NCBI RefSeq assembly: GCF_007786455.1
Contig: NZ_VNJK01000003.1
Coordinates: 186,001 to 250,000 of the forward strand
Origin: Paenibacillus agilis
Lineage (GTDB): Bacteria; Bacillota; Bacilli; Paenibacillales; Paenibacillaceae
Length of the DNA stretch: 64,000 nt
Direction: 5' to 3'
Below are positions 1 through 9,296 of the stretch, piece after piece. Both the position numbers and the translations under genes were made by a program. The notes under the pieces are model-generated. The model was not told where the DNA came from, did no database searches, and saw nothing but the letters and a program-made list of their open reading frames with translations. Numbering within the stretch: position 1 is the stretch's first letter; each line of letters starts with the position of its first letter.

Positions 1-109
1 AGATTTCGTTACCTTTGACGCATAGTTACTTTTTGAGCTTAATAGTTGCTTTTAGTGCTCGTGGCTCGTGCTCATAAGGCGAAATATCCAGCTATTTTCA
101 TTACGCATA

Positions 110-176
110 AAACCCCCTTATTATTCTCAGCTGAGGCGATGGCTAGCCGACCAGCTCGATAATAAGGGGGTTTTTC
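110..176. terminator. Bidirectional rho-independent terminator
   Basis: Arms at about 111-124 and 159-172 (AACCCCCTTATTAT and its complement) pair around a GC-containing loop. An A-run lies on the left and a T-run on the right, so it could stop transcription from either side. No gene for it is complete in the window on the left. Confidence 0.7.
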
Positions 177-283
177 ACGGTTATTAGTGCAGACTTCATC
201 ATTTGCTGCTTTGAGGTTGTTGGGTTGTTGCGTTACATGGTGAAGATGATGTGGCGAGGCTTGGGGCTTTCTTCCGAATTCTT

Positions 284-466
284 TAACGGTCGCTATTGAT
301 GTTATTTTCGCAAAATCGACCATATTTGAATGCTAACGGTCGTAATAGCGCTTATTGAGGCAATATCGATGAATGATAGCGCTAAACCTGACAAATAAGC
401 TCACTGACACCCGTTACATTTTTAACATCGGCTAATATGAAGAAATAGCCTCTGTCGCAACCGTTA
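284..466. repeat. 183-bp intergenic repeat with terminal inverted repeats, copy 1
   Basis: The element begins TAACGGTCGC (284-293) and ends GCAACCGTTA (457-466), which are imperfect inverted repeats of each other. A second element of exactly the same length lies at 32291-32473. The two are colinear, with shared blocks such as AAATAAGCTCA, ACCCGTT and AATAGCCTCT. There is no coding potential; it looks like a MITE-type or structured intergenic repeat. No clear target-site duplication is visible. Confidence 0.6.
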
Positions 467-837
467 GGTTCAGTTGCTTCATTTCACTTTCGAAGATATA
501 TAAATCCCCCTGCATCGAGGGCACGAATACAGGGGGTGGGGTTACAAAGAAAGCGCGAACATGGTTCGTGAATTCTTTGTGATACATAATATAAAGATAA
601 CATGTGAGTTATCGATAAACAAACCCATTAGCTAACATATAAGTAAAAAAGGATGATAATCAGCGACAGCAAGCGAATCTATACCATTACATATTGCCGT
701 ATACACTTCGTCGCTGTCTGTTTACTCAACGGTTAGCGCAGCTAATCAATGGGCATCTCAGTCATGCGTTCTAGGTCACGCGTTACAGCTGTTATCGTAA
801 CTGCACGATGCTCGATTACTATTACTATCTATTGTAA
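467..837. other. Intergenic region downstream of the GH130 gene
   Basis: No gene is supported here. Two hairpins are visible: CCCCCTG/CAGGGGG at about 506-536, and a longer imperfect one with GACAGC/GCTGTC arms at about 664-717. On the minus strand the latter is followed by a T-rich stretch, so it may terminate the GH130 transcript. Confidence 0.4.
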
Positions 838-1827
838 CTATTCTACGCGAGAGTTATTCTTCACGAATTCAATAATTTCATCGACATAACCGAATGCCAC
901 AGCCGTTACTGTATCAGCAGCACCGTAGTAGATTGCGATACGGCCTGTCTCCGAATCAACGAGCGATGCACAAGGGAACGCTACGTTCGGTACGTCGCCT
1001 ACACATTCATAGAGTGTAGATGGTTGCAGCAAGTATGGCTCGCTGCGGTACAGAACTTTCCAAGGCTGCTCCAGATCAAGTAATGCCGCGCCAAATGCAT
1101 AGACGAAGCCATTGCAGGAGTTAAGTACGCCGTGGTAGATCATCAACCAGCCTTCGCTAGTTTCGATCGGGATCGGGCCTGCGCCGACTTTCTTGCTCTG
1201 CCAGCCACCCATTGGTGCCATAACGTGACGGTGACGGCCCCAGAATTCCATATCAGGGCTTTCACTGTAGAAAATATCCCCGAATGGCGTATGTCCAGTA
1301 TCAGACGGACGGCTCAACATCGCATAATTACCGTTAATTTTGCGTGGGAACATTACCCCGTTGCGGTTGTACGGCAAGAATGCATTTTCCATCTGGTGGA
1401 ATGTCTTAAAGTCATGTGTATAAGCTGTACCGATTGTTGGACCGTGGTAAATGTTGCACCATGTTACTACGAAACGATCTTCAATCCAGCATACGCGTGG
1501 ATCATAGCCTTCGATGAAGTTACCGATCTCAGGATCGTCACATTCGAACTTAATTGGCTCAGGATTGATCTCCCAGCTAAGTCCGTCTTTACTGAACCCT
1601 GCATGCAAACGCATGTAACGATTGCGGTCGTCGCAGCGGAATACGCCAGCAAAGCCATCTTCGTAAGGTACGACTGCACTGTTGAAAATACTATTCGAGT
1701 TCGGCAGCAAGTCGCGAGGAATGACTGGATTTTGGCTGTAACGCCACAATACGTCCTTATGTCCTTCTGGACGCTCTTCCCATGGAATGTTAGGCATGCT
1801 AGGACCGACAATGTTCACTTTGCTCAT
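838..1827 (-). CDS. Glycoside hydrolase family 130 (beta-mannoside phosphorylase type)
   Basis: GH130 enzymes phosphorolyse beta-mannosides such as beta-1,4-mannooligosaccharides or mannosyl-glucose, releasing mannose 1-phosphate in the cytoplasm. The 329-residue protein has the family's five-bladed propeller signatures: an early [19 protein letters not shown] block, then [20 protein letters not shown] near residue 106, where D109 of YDPRV is the expected proton donor. The ATG at 1827 follows a GAGGTATTTC ribosome site. There is no signal peptide. The neighbour is a LacI-family regulator and no transporter gene is adjacent, so the substrate cannot be fixed. The family call is firm; the exact linkage specificity is not. 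Confidence 0.85.
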   Translation of the reverse strand: MSKVNIVGPSMPNIPWEERPEGHKDVLWRYSQNPVIPRDLLPNSNSIFNSAVVPYEDGFAGVFRCDDRNRYMRLHAGFSKDGLSWEINPEPIKFECDDPEIGNFIEGYDPRVCWIEDRFVVTWCNIYHGPTIGTAYTHDFKTFHQMENAFLPYNRNGVMFPRKINGNYAMLSRPSDTGHTPFGDIFYSESPDMEFWGRHRHVMAPMGGWQSKKVGAGPIPIETSEGWLMIYHGVLNSCNGFVYAFGAALLDLEQPWKVLYRSEPYLLQPSTLYECVGDVPNVAFPCASLVDSETGRIAIYYGAADTVTAVAFGYVDEIIEFVKNNSRVE

Positions 1828-2014
1828 GAAGAAATACCTCGCTTTAGATGAAGGTTATACGCTTGATGTATTCAAAGCGTGTTAGGTGACATACATTGCG
1901 AATTCAATAAGGTTTACATTTGTCAACTTGCTGGATGATGTTCTTGGCAAAATAGAGTAGAGAGCGTGTTGTTGTTGTGTTTTTACTCGCCAAGACGCTT
2001 TGTTCATCCATTAC

Positions 2015-2028
2015 TGACAGCGTTTTCT
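2015..2028. promoter_or_regulatory. cre-like (CcpA) site downstream of the GH130 promoter
   Basis: TGACAGCGTTTTCT, read on the minus strand as AGAAAACGCTGTCA, matches the cre consensus TGNAARCGNWWWCA at about 12 of 14 positions. It lies just downstream of the predicted GH130 -10 box, where CcpA would act as a roadblock. Catabolite repression is inferred, not shown. Confidence 0.4.
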
Positions 2029-2039
2029 TTCACATCTAA

Positions 2040-2068
2040 AATGTAAAATAAAATGCACACTATGTCAA
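2040..2068 (-). promoter_or_regulatory. SigA-type promoter of the GH130 gene
   Basis: On the minus strand TTGACA (2063-2068) and TACATT (2040-2045) are separated by exactly 17 bp, about 210 bp upstream of the GH130 start. The -35 box lies within the loop and arm of an inverted repeat (2054-2081), which may be the operator or the terminator of the upstream lacI-type gene. Confidence 0.6.
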
Positions 2069-2081
2069 CGAATAGTGTGCA
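2054..2081. promoter_or_regulatory. Inverted repeat TGCACACTAT/ATAGTGTGCA over the GH130 promoter
   Basis: Perfect 10-bp arms are separated by 8 bp, immediately downstream of the LacI-family stop codon. On the minus strand it is followed by TTTTATTTTACATTTT, so it can serve as that gene's terminator. It also covers the -35 region of the GH130 promoter and could be a repressor site. The sequence alone does not decide between the two. Confidence 0.5.
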
Positions 2082-2118
2082 AAAATAAGGTGTAATTTGT
2101 TTAGTTTTTGTGTACGAA

Positions 2119-3180
2119 TTAAAGTTTGTTGATATTCCATACTTTTGCAGCCAGTCTAATTAGCTCGAAGGGGCGTTCAGGATAACGAATACGCCACATC
2201 AACTGCTCTGCCGCACGCATGCCCATTTCGTACATCGGAACGATAACGGTAGGAAGGGTTGGGTGGATCAAGGATATTTCAGCAATATGATCAAATCCAG
2301 TCAACATAATTTCCTCTGGTACTTCTTGATCCTCTTGTCGCAGCAAATGCAGCATTGTCAGCGCAATTTCGTCATTGACGCATACAAAGGCAGTTGGACG
2401 TTCCTTCATTGCTGCTAATGATTGGCGAAGAGAATGCTCATTATAATGATTCATAGGATCGTTGCTCGTTATACCATACTTCTCTTCTATGAGCAGGTGG
2501 TGGTCCTGCATAGCACGCTTAAACCCAAGCCAGCGTTCTTGGAAGCTGAGGCATGAACCGATATCACCTACAAATCCAAGCTTGCGATGTCCTTGGGCTA
2601 TTAATGCAGACGTGATTTGATAGACGCTGTCTTCATTATTCACGAGCATTACATCTGTGTGAAGCTCATTCATCGAGAAGCCGGCATAGGTATCGATGAA
2701 CAAGGCAGGTATATCGCTTTGCGCAATGAGCTGGTAGTACTCTTTTAAAAATGGCCCGATCATGACGATACCTGCTGACTGTTGTTCAGCTATGATGTCA
2801 GGCAGTTGGAGCGCTTGCTCATCCTCTCGGTCGACTAGTGTCATCGTCACCATATAGCGGTGCTCTTTCAGCGCTGCGTTCATGCCTTTCAGGAACTGCG
2901 ACCAATAAGAGTTATTTACATAATCCGAATGGGATAGTAATGAAATAATGCGGTTGCCTGTTGCAGAAGCTCGTTCAGGCTGCATGGCAGCGGTGTGCGC
3001 TTCCAATTGTTCTAATATGTCGGGAGGCAGCTTCGTATAGCCCATATCTACTGCATGTTGAATGATGCGTAAACGGGTATCCTCGCGCAAGCCTGGTTCG
3101 TTGTTCAGTGCTTTCGATACGGTATTGCGTGATAACTGCATCGCATCGGCAATATGTTGTTGGGTAATCTTCCGGGTCAT
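2119..3180 (-). CDS. LacI/GalR-family transcriptional regulator
   Basis: The 353-residue protein has an N-terminal LacI helix-turn-helix (residues about 5-25, QQHIADAMQLSRNTVSKALN) and hinge, then a periplasmic-binding-protein-like effector domain ending in the usual dimer region (LTGFDHIAEIS). It lies upstream of and in the same direction as the GH130 gene, so it most likely controls mannoside use. A promoter (3230-3258) with a LacI-type palindrome next to it suggests autoregulation. The effector sugar cannot be named. The ATG at 3180 follows a GGAGAG ribosome site. Confidence 0.9.
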   Translation of the reverse strand: MTRKITQQHIADAMQLSRNTVSKALNNEPGLREDTRLRIIQHAVDMGYTKLPPDILEQLEAHTAAMQPERASATGNRIISLLSHSDYVNNSYWSQFLKGMNAALKEHRYMVTMTLVDREDEQALQLPDIIAEQQSAGIVMIGPFLKEYYQLIAQSDIPALFIDTYAGFSMNELHTDVMLVNNEDSVYQITSALIAQGHRKLGFVGDIGSCLSFQERWLGFKRAMQDHHLLIEEKYGITSNDPMNHYNEHSLRQSLAAMKERPTAFVCVNDEIALTMLHLLRQEDQEVPEEIMLTGFDHIAEISLIHPTLPTVIVPMYEMGMRAAEQLMWRIRYPERPFELIRLAAKVWNINKL

Positions 3181-3229
3181 AGCGAATCTCTCCTGTATGT
3201 TCTGTCCCTAGTTAGCGTTACAATTCAAA

Positions 3230-3272
3230 AGTATATGATAACTTGACAATATTGACAAATGTAAAGTTTACG
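3230..3272 (-). promoter_or_regulatory. Promoter and palindromic operator of the LacI-family gene
   Basis: On the minus strand TTGTCA (3253-3258) and TATACT (3230-3235) have a 17-bp spacer. Just upstream of the -35 box, GTAAAGTTTAC (3261-3271) is an 11-bp palindrome resembling LacI-family half sites. Its position suits autorepression or shared control with the divergent response-regulator gene. Confidence 0.55.
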
Positions 3273-3435
3273 AAAAGATGATGATTTTCTGAAGTTCAGT
3301 TCAACTTTCTAACAAGGGATTTATCCTATGCTACACTATATATGTTGAATACGAGTATGGACCTTTATTGATGAAAAGTGATAGCTGAACGAGATAGATA
3401 AAATAGCGGGTTGAACCATAGAGAAGGGATGAATT

Positions 3436-4152
3436 GTGGGCATGACAACCATTCTAGTCGTAGATGACGACCGTGAGATCGCGAATTTGATTCGCATTTA
3501 TGTAACAAATGAAGGATTTAACTGCCTTATGGCACATGATGGAGAAGAGGCAATTCAGCTGTTGGAGAAGCATGATGTGAATTTAGTTGTGCTTGATGTG
3601 ATGATGCCGAAGCTGGATGGCTTAACGGCTTGCCGTATTATACGTGAGCAGCATGCTTTGCCAATTCTGATGCTGAGTGCGAAGACGGAAGATATGGACA
3701 AGATTATGGGGTTAATGACAGGGGCGGATGATTATATGACGAAGCCGTTTAACCCTTTGGAGCTTATGGCTCGCATCAAGTCATTGCTTCGTCGTTCGTA
3801 CCAGCTGAACCAGCGATTACAGGTCGGCGGTTCTGGTTCCGCGAAGACTGCGCAGCATGTGATCAGACTTGGCGCGTTGGAGATCGATAAAGAGCAGCAT
3901 CGCGTAAATGTGGATGGTCAGCAGATCCATCTTACATCCATTGAATTTGATATTTTGTATACGATGGCCAAGCATCAGGGGCGTGTATTTCGGGCAGAAG
4001 ATATTTATGAATTGGTTTGGAACGAGCCGTTCCAAGGGGCGCATAACACCGTGGCGGCCCATATTAGCAAACTGCGGGACAAGCTGAAGCGCAGCGGGCA
4101 TTCCTGTATTCAGACGGTGTGGGGAGTGGGGTACAAGATTGAATTGGACTAA
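3436..4152 (+). CDS. OmpR/PhoB-family response regulator, VanR-like
   Basis: The protein has a receiver domain (acidic D10-D12, phospho-acceptor D54 in LVVLDVMMP, K of TKPF) and a C-terminal winged helix (from about residue 135, ending VWGVGYKIELD). GTG at 3436 is chosen because AGAAGGGA sits 6 nt upstream; an ATG two codons later would be too far. It overlaps the histidine kinase gene by 14 nt, so the two are translationally coupled. The overall pattern resembles VanR/VanS-like envelope-stress systems, and a D,D-carboxypeptidase lies about 1 kb downstream. The signal is unknown. Confidence 0.9.
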   Translation: MGMTTILVVDDDREIANLIRIYVTNEGFNCLMAHDGEEAIQLLEKHDVNLVVLDVMMPKLDGLTACRIIREQHALPILMLSAKTEDMDKIMGLMTGADDYMTKPFNPLELMARIKSLLRRSYQLNQRLQVGGSGSAKTAQHVIRLGALEIDKEQHRVNVDGQQIHLTSIEFDILYTMAKHQGRVFRAEDIYELVWNEPFQGAHNTVAAHISKLRDKLKRSGHSCIQTVWGVGYKIELD

Positions 4153-5224
4153 ACAACTGACTTGGAAGCTGCTTATTAATGTAGTGCTTAGTATTCTACT
4201 GGCAGGAGTAACGGTAGTTGCTCTGCTGCTGTTGAGCGTTTTATTTGCAGAAATGTTTACTATAGTACGAGATATTCTTAACGCTATTGCTGATAATATC
4301 CCTCCAGAGCTGTTCATTGTGGGTGCATGTTTGTTCTTTTTCTTCTTCTATTATTATTTGTTAATGCGATTGACGGTTAAGCGTATTAACCAAGTTATTA
4401 TAACGGTTCAGTCGATTGCGGATGGCAATTTGGAACAACGAATTAAAGTACATTCTGAAGTGGATGAGCTCGGTAAGCTGGAGCAAAATTTAAATGAGAT
4501 GGCGCATAAATTGCAATACTCTATCGAGGAAGAGCGACGGGCCGAGCGAACAAAGTCTGAGTTAATCACGAACGTTTCTCATGATTTGCGCACACCGCTC
4601 ACTTCGATCATTGGTTATTTGCGTCTTGTAGAAGAAGACAGATATCGCGATGAAATTGAACTACGACACTATATTCGTATCGCTTATGAAAAGTCAGAAA
4701 GCTTGCATCTGATGATCGAGGACTTATTCGAATATTCGCGCATGAACGGCGGCATGAATCTGCAAACGCAGCGTGTAAATGTAGCGGAGCTAGTCAGTCA
4801 ACTGTTCGTACACTATCAGGTTCCGGTAGAGGAATGTGGGATGACATTGCGGATGCTCAATGCACAGAGGCCTGCATATGTGAATGCCGATACGTTGAAG
4901 CTGGTCCGTGTATTTGAGAACTTGCTGTCCAATGGCATGAAATATGGAAGAGACGGACACTTCATTGATATGGTGGTTCATTCCGATCCTGTGGAAGCTA
5001 AAGTAGAGATCATTAATTATGGGGAGCAGATTCCGCAGGCTGATCTGCCGCATGTATTCGAACGCTTCTACCGAGTTGATAAGTCGCGGACGGGGGATAA
5101 GCGCGGGTCAGGTCTTGGTCTTGCGATCTCCAGCACCATTATTGAACTGCACGGTGGACGTATTTGGGTAGAGAGTGATGTGGAGGCAACTCGCTTTATT
5201 GTTACCCTGCCGCGAGTGCCGTAA
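4139..5224 (+). CDS. Sensor histidine kinase, VanS-like
   Basis: The 361-residue membrane kinase has TM1 at about 10-35, a very short extracellular stretch, TM2 at about 57-77, HAMP at about 78-130, then the DHp helix with H148 in NVSHDLRTPLTSIIGY. The HATPase domain carries an N box (NLLSNGMKYG) and G boxes (RGSGLGLAI). The TTG start at 4139 overlaps the end of the response-regulator gene. The almost absent sensor loop suggests sensing within or at the membrane. Partner: the regulator at 3436. Confidence 0.9.
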   Translation: MNWTKQLTWKLLINVVLSILLAGVTVVALLLLSVLFAEMFTIVRDILNAIADNIPPELFIVGACLFFFFFYYYLLMRLTVKRINQVIITVQSIADGNLEQRIKVHSEVDELGKLEQNLNEMAHKLQYSIEEERRAERTKSELITNVSHDLRTPLTSIIGYLRLVEEDRYRDEIELRHYIRIAYEKSESLHLMIEDLFEYSRMNGGMNLQTQRVNVAELVSQLFVHYQVPVEECGMTLRMLNAQRPAYVNADTLKLVRVFENLLSNGMKYGRDGHFIDMVVHSDPVEAKVEIINYGEQIPQADLPHVFERFYRVDKSRTGDKRGSGLGLAISSTIIELHGGRIWVESDVEATRFIVTLPRVP

Positions 5225-5335
5225 CGTGATTAGTAAAAATAAAGAATGTAAAGATACAGAAGGTGCAGACGATGCTCCAACGGTTACGTGGGCATGGTAT
5301 TAAAATTACTTTAGTGGCGTAGAAGTATGCTAAAA

Positions 5336-5376
5336 TAGCCCCCAAAGTCCATGTTATTGTGGATGTTCGGGGGCTT
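5336..5376 (+). terminator. Terminator after the VanRS-like pair
   Basis: AGCCCCC (from 5337) and GGGGGCT (to about 5375) pair with further inner matches. The T-tail is poor, so efficiency is uncertain. Confidence 0.5.
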
Positions 5377-5476
5377 CGTTGTATGGATTGATATACTCAT
5401 CTTTGCTCTCTCATCGTGTTTGTGACAAATCTGCATTTAAATTCCCAGCTTATCGATAAATAAGCGGGTATTACGG

Positions 5477-5597
5477 CAATTATGCAGTTATTTTCGGTCA
5501 TTTTTCCGTTTAAGGCCTATTTCTTCTAAAAAGCCTGCACTTTTGTCGCAAATGTCTCAAATTATGCATGTTTCTGCCCAATTAACTGCATTTTTGC
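5477..5597. repeat. Dispersed AT-rich repeat with TGCAGTTATTT ends, copy 1
   Basis: The left end carries TGCAGTTATTTT and the right end AATTAACTGCATTTTTG, an inverted pair. The same terminal motif, in perfect form, bounds the element at 44640-44810. The interior is non-coding. Here it fills the gap between the kinase gene and the small membrane-protein gene at 5720. Confidence 0.5.
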
Positions 5598-5719
5598 GGA
5601 TATTCAGATTGCAGCGTTTTAAGAAGCTGATAGCTAGTTAGGGAAAAGTCTTTGATAGCCAGCATGTAGTTTTTTTCTAGTTTTCTAGATTACACTCAAG
5701 CTAGGTCTCTAGTTACCTG

Positions 5720-6031
5720 CTAATTCTCTTGTTGTTGATTGGTAGTTGGTTTTGAATGTTCACTTCGTTGTCTTTGTTTACGTTTACTTCGTCTGTAGAA
5801 CACAATTATGACATTATGCAAAAAGATAACAAAGCTCATAGGTACTAGCCAAACCAAGGCTTCATTGTGATTGGCTAGTAAAAAGGAATTTCCGATTAGG
5901 GAAGCCGTAATCACAATATTGAGAGATATCTCTTTTGGAGTGATATTGCTTCTATAAACATGGTATGTGCAATAAACAGCCGTCCATGAATAAGCCACTA
6001 TAATCACTGAAGTTAAAAATGTTACATTCAT
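5720..6031 (-). CDS. Small membrane protein, unknown function
   Basis: The 103-residue protein has three predicted membrane segments (about 5-25, 38-54, 58-78) and a highly basic, hydrophilic tail (RRSKRKQRQRSEHSKPTTNQQQ). A weak GTGAG ribosome site precedes the ATG. I recognise no family. It is transcribed against the neighbouring genes on both sides, so it is probably monocistronic. Confidence 0.55.
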   Translation of the reverse strand: MNVTFLTSVIIVAYSWTAVYCTYHVYRSNITPKEISLNIVITASLIGNSFLLANHNEALVWLVPMSFVIFLHNVIIVFYRRSKRKQRQRSEHSKPTTNQQQEN

Positions 6032-6211
6032 ACAAGCAATCTCACTTTCTGTTAGGAAGGTTTACTTACTAGGGCACATGCTGGGCTCCCCTATCTTCAA
6101 GCTGCTCCTGTTGATCCTTCATCTTCATCTTTTCTTCATACATTCGCAAATGTTCAATCATGTCTGTTCGTTATGATTGCCTACATAAACGTATCGGTCA
6201 GGGGAGAGGAC

Positions 6212-7264
6212 ATGATGAACGATTCTAGAAATGGTTCGATGAACCGTCCAATGAATGATTCCAAGGAGACTGCTGCATCAGCAGTTTCATATACAGCGCC
6301 ATCGACTGTTTCAGCAACGGAGTACAATAAGCGTAACATATTCATTGGCACGACCCTTATTATCATCGGGTTGTTGTGGTTATTCACACTGGTCAGCGAA
6401 CCGATACAAAAGGCGTATGCCGCTGCAAATGAGTTCTTCTGGGTGTCTACCAATGAACGGGCAATCGCAACGGATCAAATTGCAGCAGAAGCTGCTGTAG
6501 TCCTCGATATTCAATCGGATGAAGTGCTATTTTATAAAAACGATAAAATGAAGCTTCCACCTGCAAGCACAACTAAAATGATGACGGCAATGCTTGCTTT
6601 GGAAGAAATAGAGTTGAATCAGCGAGTGGTTGTCGGTCCCGAAGTGAATTGGGTGAAGCTAGGTGAGAGCAAGGCGGGGCTTCGTCCAGGACAGCTGCTC
6701 ACATGGGAAGAGTTGATTGCTGCTATGATGCTGCCCTCTGGCAATGACGCTGCACGCACCATTGCGGTGAATATCGGTATGAAGTATGCAGAAGCGGGAG
6801 CAACGAGAGAAGAAGCCTATCATACCTTTGTGGCAAAAATGAATGAGCGTGTACAAGAACTTGGGATGTACGATACGAACTTTGCCAATCCTCATGGCAT
6901 GGACGAATACGATCACTATAGCACGGCGTATGATTTGGCCACATTGGCGAAAGAAGCAATGAAGGATGAGTGGTTCCGGTACATTGTGAAGCAGGAGGAA
7001 TTCCAGCTTACTGAAGCCGCAGGCAATGGCAACGCACAAGAAATTATCCGTAATCGCAATCAACTGCTGCAGCCAGAAAGTGAATATTACTATGAAGGAG
7101 CTATCGGGATTAAGACAGGATTTACAGATGGGGCGGGCTATTGTTTAGTATCTGCTGCTGAGCAAAAAGATCGGGAGATAATTGTGGTCGTCCTTCATTC
7201 TACGAAGGAACAAGTATGGACGGATTCTCACAGCTTGCTGAAATATGGTTTTGATATAAAATAG
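6212..7264 (+). CDS. D-alanyl-D-alanine carboxypeptidase (S11, DacF-like)
   Basis: This serine D,D-carboxypeptidase trims the terminal D-Ala of peptidoglycan stem peptides outside the membrane. All three penicillin-binding motifs are present: SxxK as STTK (S119-K122 from this start), SGN (176-178), and KTG in GIKTGFTDGAGYC. A hydrophobic segment (about residues 43-62) followed by AYA acts as signal or anchor, after an unusually long polar N-terminus of about 40 residues. The start at 6212/6215 follows AGGGGAGAGG; an in-frame ATG at 6173 has no good ribosome site. A strong terminator follows. Confidence 0.9.
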   Translation: MMNDSRNGSMNRPMNDSKETAASAVSYTAPSTVSATEYNKRNIFIGTTLIIIGLLWLFTLVSEPIQKAYAAANEFFWVSTNERAIATDQIAAEAAVVLDIQSDEVLFYKNDKMKLPPASTTKMMTAMLALEEIELNQRVVVGPEVNWVKLGESKAGLRPGQLLTWEELIAAMMLPSGNDAARTIAVNIGMKYAEAGATREEAYHTFVAKMNERVQELGMYDTNFANPHGMDEYDHYSTAYDLATLAKEAMKDEWFRYIVKQEEFQLTEAAGNGNAQEIIRNRNQLLQPESEYYYEGAIGIKTGFTDGAGYCLVSAAEQKDREIIVVVLHSTKEQVWTDSHSLLKYGFDIK

Positions 7265-7316
7265 CCCCCTGTAAAACTCGCACAACATGTGCAGAATTCC
7301 GCAGGGGGCCTATTTA
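7264..7316 (+). terminator. Terminator after the D,D-carboxypeptidase gene
   Basis: GCCCCCTG (7264-7271) and CAGGGGGC (7302-7309) form an 8-bp GC stem overlapping the stop codon, followed by CTATTTAATT. Confidence 0.7.
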
Positions 7317-7421
7317 ATTCAATAGGAAGGGGACGAACGTTTTGATCTCAGTTTATGAGACTCTTATATCTATTGTAGCTGCTCCATGTTACAGCAATAT
7401 GACATCTTGCTATATATTGGA

Positions 7422-9296
7422 TTACAGCTTCGTGATGCGTCCATCCAACTTCGGTGCAACTTCTTTCTTCGCGATGAGGTAATCTTCAACAACTTCGTAC
7501 AAAGTTACGCCTGTGTTAAGCGCTTTTTTGCCTTTGAACATCTCATAGCCGTCACCGCCAGCTACGATAAAGTCGTTCGTTGCTACACGGTATTGCTTCG
7601 CTTCGTCAATCGCTTTACCCGCTACTTTAACTTCTTTTACGCGGCTGCCTTTAGGAGCTTTCGCATCGAAGGAGAAGGACATTCCGCTAATTTGCGGGAA
7701 GCGTCCGCCACCAGCTTCTAGATCAGCTACACCGTTCTCCATTGCTTGGATAAGCTCTTTACCGGAGATTTCAACGACTGCCATTGTGTTAGGGAATGGA
7801 AGTACATCGTACAGGTTACGCTTCGTAATGTCGCCGCTCTTAATCGTTGTACGGATACCGCCGCCGTTCGTAATTGCTACGTCAGCTTCGAAGCCTGGGA
7901 TTGCGCGAGTGCGCTCTAGCATTGCATCTGCAATCATGTTACCCAAGTTTGTTTCTTCCGCGCGAACTTTCGTACGGTCGCCTTCCAACACGTTTGGCGT
8001 AGAAGCGATCTTCACGTTCAACAATGCATCGGATTCCTTCTTCAGTGCCTCAACGCGCTTCGCTGTTTCTTCGTCTGCTTTTGTATTTTTATCATATTCA
8101 ATAAGTCCGCCAGAGAAGTGCACCACTTCATCATTGTGGTAGTAAAGGTCTACACGGCCTAGGGATTTGCTGTACTCCCAGTCTTGTACGATGTATACAC
8201 CGTTTACAAGCTCAGGCTTGGACAACTTCGTGTGAGAGTGACCGCCGATAATAAGGTCTACACCTTTTACGCTGTTTGCAATCTCACGGTCTGCTTCCAA
8301 TCCGGAGTGGGACACGATGATTACGTTGTCTGCAAGCTCTTGCAGCTTCGGTACCCATTCTTTAGCCGTTTCAACTGTATTTTTAAAAGTAAGGCCCTTA
8401 ACGTTATCAGGGTGTGTAACAATTGGTGTTTCTTCTGTTACAAGACCAAGGAACGCAATCTTCTTACCTTCGATTTCTTTAATCACGTAAGGCTTCAACA
8501 TTGGCTTGCCTGCTGCATCAAATACGTTCGCGCCCAATACAGGGAATTCGAACATTTTAGATACTTTCGTCAATTGCTCATGACCGAAGTCGAACTCATG
8601 GTTACCCGCAGTCATCAAATCATAACCTAGTGGGTTCACAAGTGCAGGAACGGATTCACCTTTGGACAAGTTCACATAGATTGTACCTTGGATCATGTCC
8701 CCTGCATCGATAAGCATCGTATTCGGGTTCTCTGAACGCATTTCTTTAATTAATGTAGCCATTTTTGCGTAGCCCATTTCCTTGCCGCGCTCATCTTCAA
8801 CGATATGGCCGTGCACGTCATTCGTATGACCGATTGTCAAATGAACCGTAACTGCCTCGCCTACTGCTTCAATGAAAGCTTCACGAGTAACCGTTTCGCC
8901 TTCTGCTTTTAATTCAATACCAGCTTTTTTTGCAACCGCATTCAAAACATCTGCAGATACAGGCTTGTGAAGGGATTTCCACTGCTCTGCGTCAACAATG
9001 TTAGCTTGCTTCGCCCAAGTAAGGGAACGTGCAGCCCAACTGCCTTTAACCGCAGGGTCTACTGTTTTTACTGCTGCTTCTTGACCTTGTACACGAGAGA
9101 AGATTACAACTGCTTCGATAAGCGTGATGGGACGTTCTAGTGCAAGACCATCTTGTCCACCGTTCACGAATGATTTCTCTTGCATCCAATCGATGTGCTT
9201 AACCGGCTCGAGTGGAGCTGCAGAGATAGGTCCCGCCATTACTGTTGTGAGCATAGCAGTTAGAGAAAGTGCAAGTGCAAGTCTTTTGGCAGTCAT
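7422..9296 (-). CDS. Secreted 5'-nucleotidase / 2',3'-cyclic phosphodiesterase family
   Basis: The 624-residue exported protein has a signal peptide ending near ISA (about residue 26). A region of about 120 residues follows that resembles degenerate S-layer-homology repeats (RPITLIEAVVIFSRV, VTREAFIEAV). The metallophosphatase domain carries TNDVHGH (159-164), DAGD (197-200), GNHEFDFG (231-238) and GGHSH. The C-terminal substrate domain has NGGGIR and GGDGYEMF. The family (UshA/YfkN) hydrolyses nucleotides at the cell surface to supply phosphate and nucleosides. No LPxTG anchor is visible. It is monocistronic. Confidence 0.9.
   Translation of the reverse strand: MTAKRLALALSLTAMLTTVMAGPISAAPLEPVKHIDWMQEKSFVNGGQDGLALERPITLIEAVVIFSRVQGQEAAVKTVDPAVKGSWAARSLTWAKQANIVDAEQWKSLHKPVSADVLNAVAKKAGIELKAEGETVTREAFIEAVGEAVTVHLTIGHTNDVHGHIVEDERGKEMGYAKMATLIKEMRSENPNTMLIDAGDMIQGTIYVNLSKGESVPALVNPLGYDLMTAGNHEFDFGHEQLTKVSKMFEFPVLGANVFDAAGKPMLKPYVIKEIEGKKIAFLGLVTEETPIVTHPDNVKGLTFKNTVETAKEWVPKLQELADNVIIVSHSGLEADREIANSVKGVDLIIGGHSHTKLSKPELVNGVYIVQDWEYSKSLGRVDLYYHNDEVVHFSGGLIEYDKNTKADEETAKRVEALKKESDALLNVKIASTPNVLEGDRTKVRAEETNLGNMIADAMLERTRAIPGFEADVAITNGGGIRTTIKSGDITKRNLYDVLPFPNTMAVVEISGKELIQAMENGVADLEAGGGRFPQISGMSFSFDAKAPKGSRVKEVKVAGKAIDEAKQYRVATNDFIVAGGDGYEMFKGKKALNTGVTLYEVVEDYLIAKKEVAPKLDGRITKL

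Noticed and set aside
72-323. 83-codon minus-strand open frame
   Set aside because: It overlaps the bidirectional terminator and the 183-bp repeat, with non-protein-like composition.
1132-1851. 239-codon plus-strand open frame
   Set aside because: Antisense of the GH130 gene, whose motifs are unambiguous.
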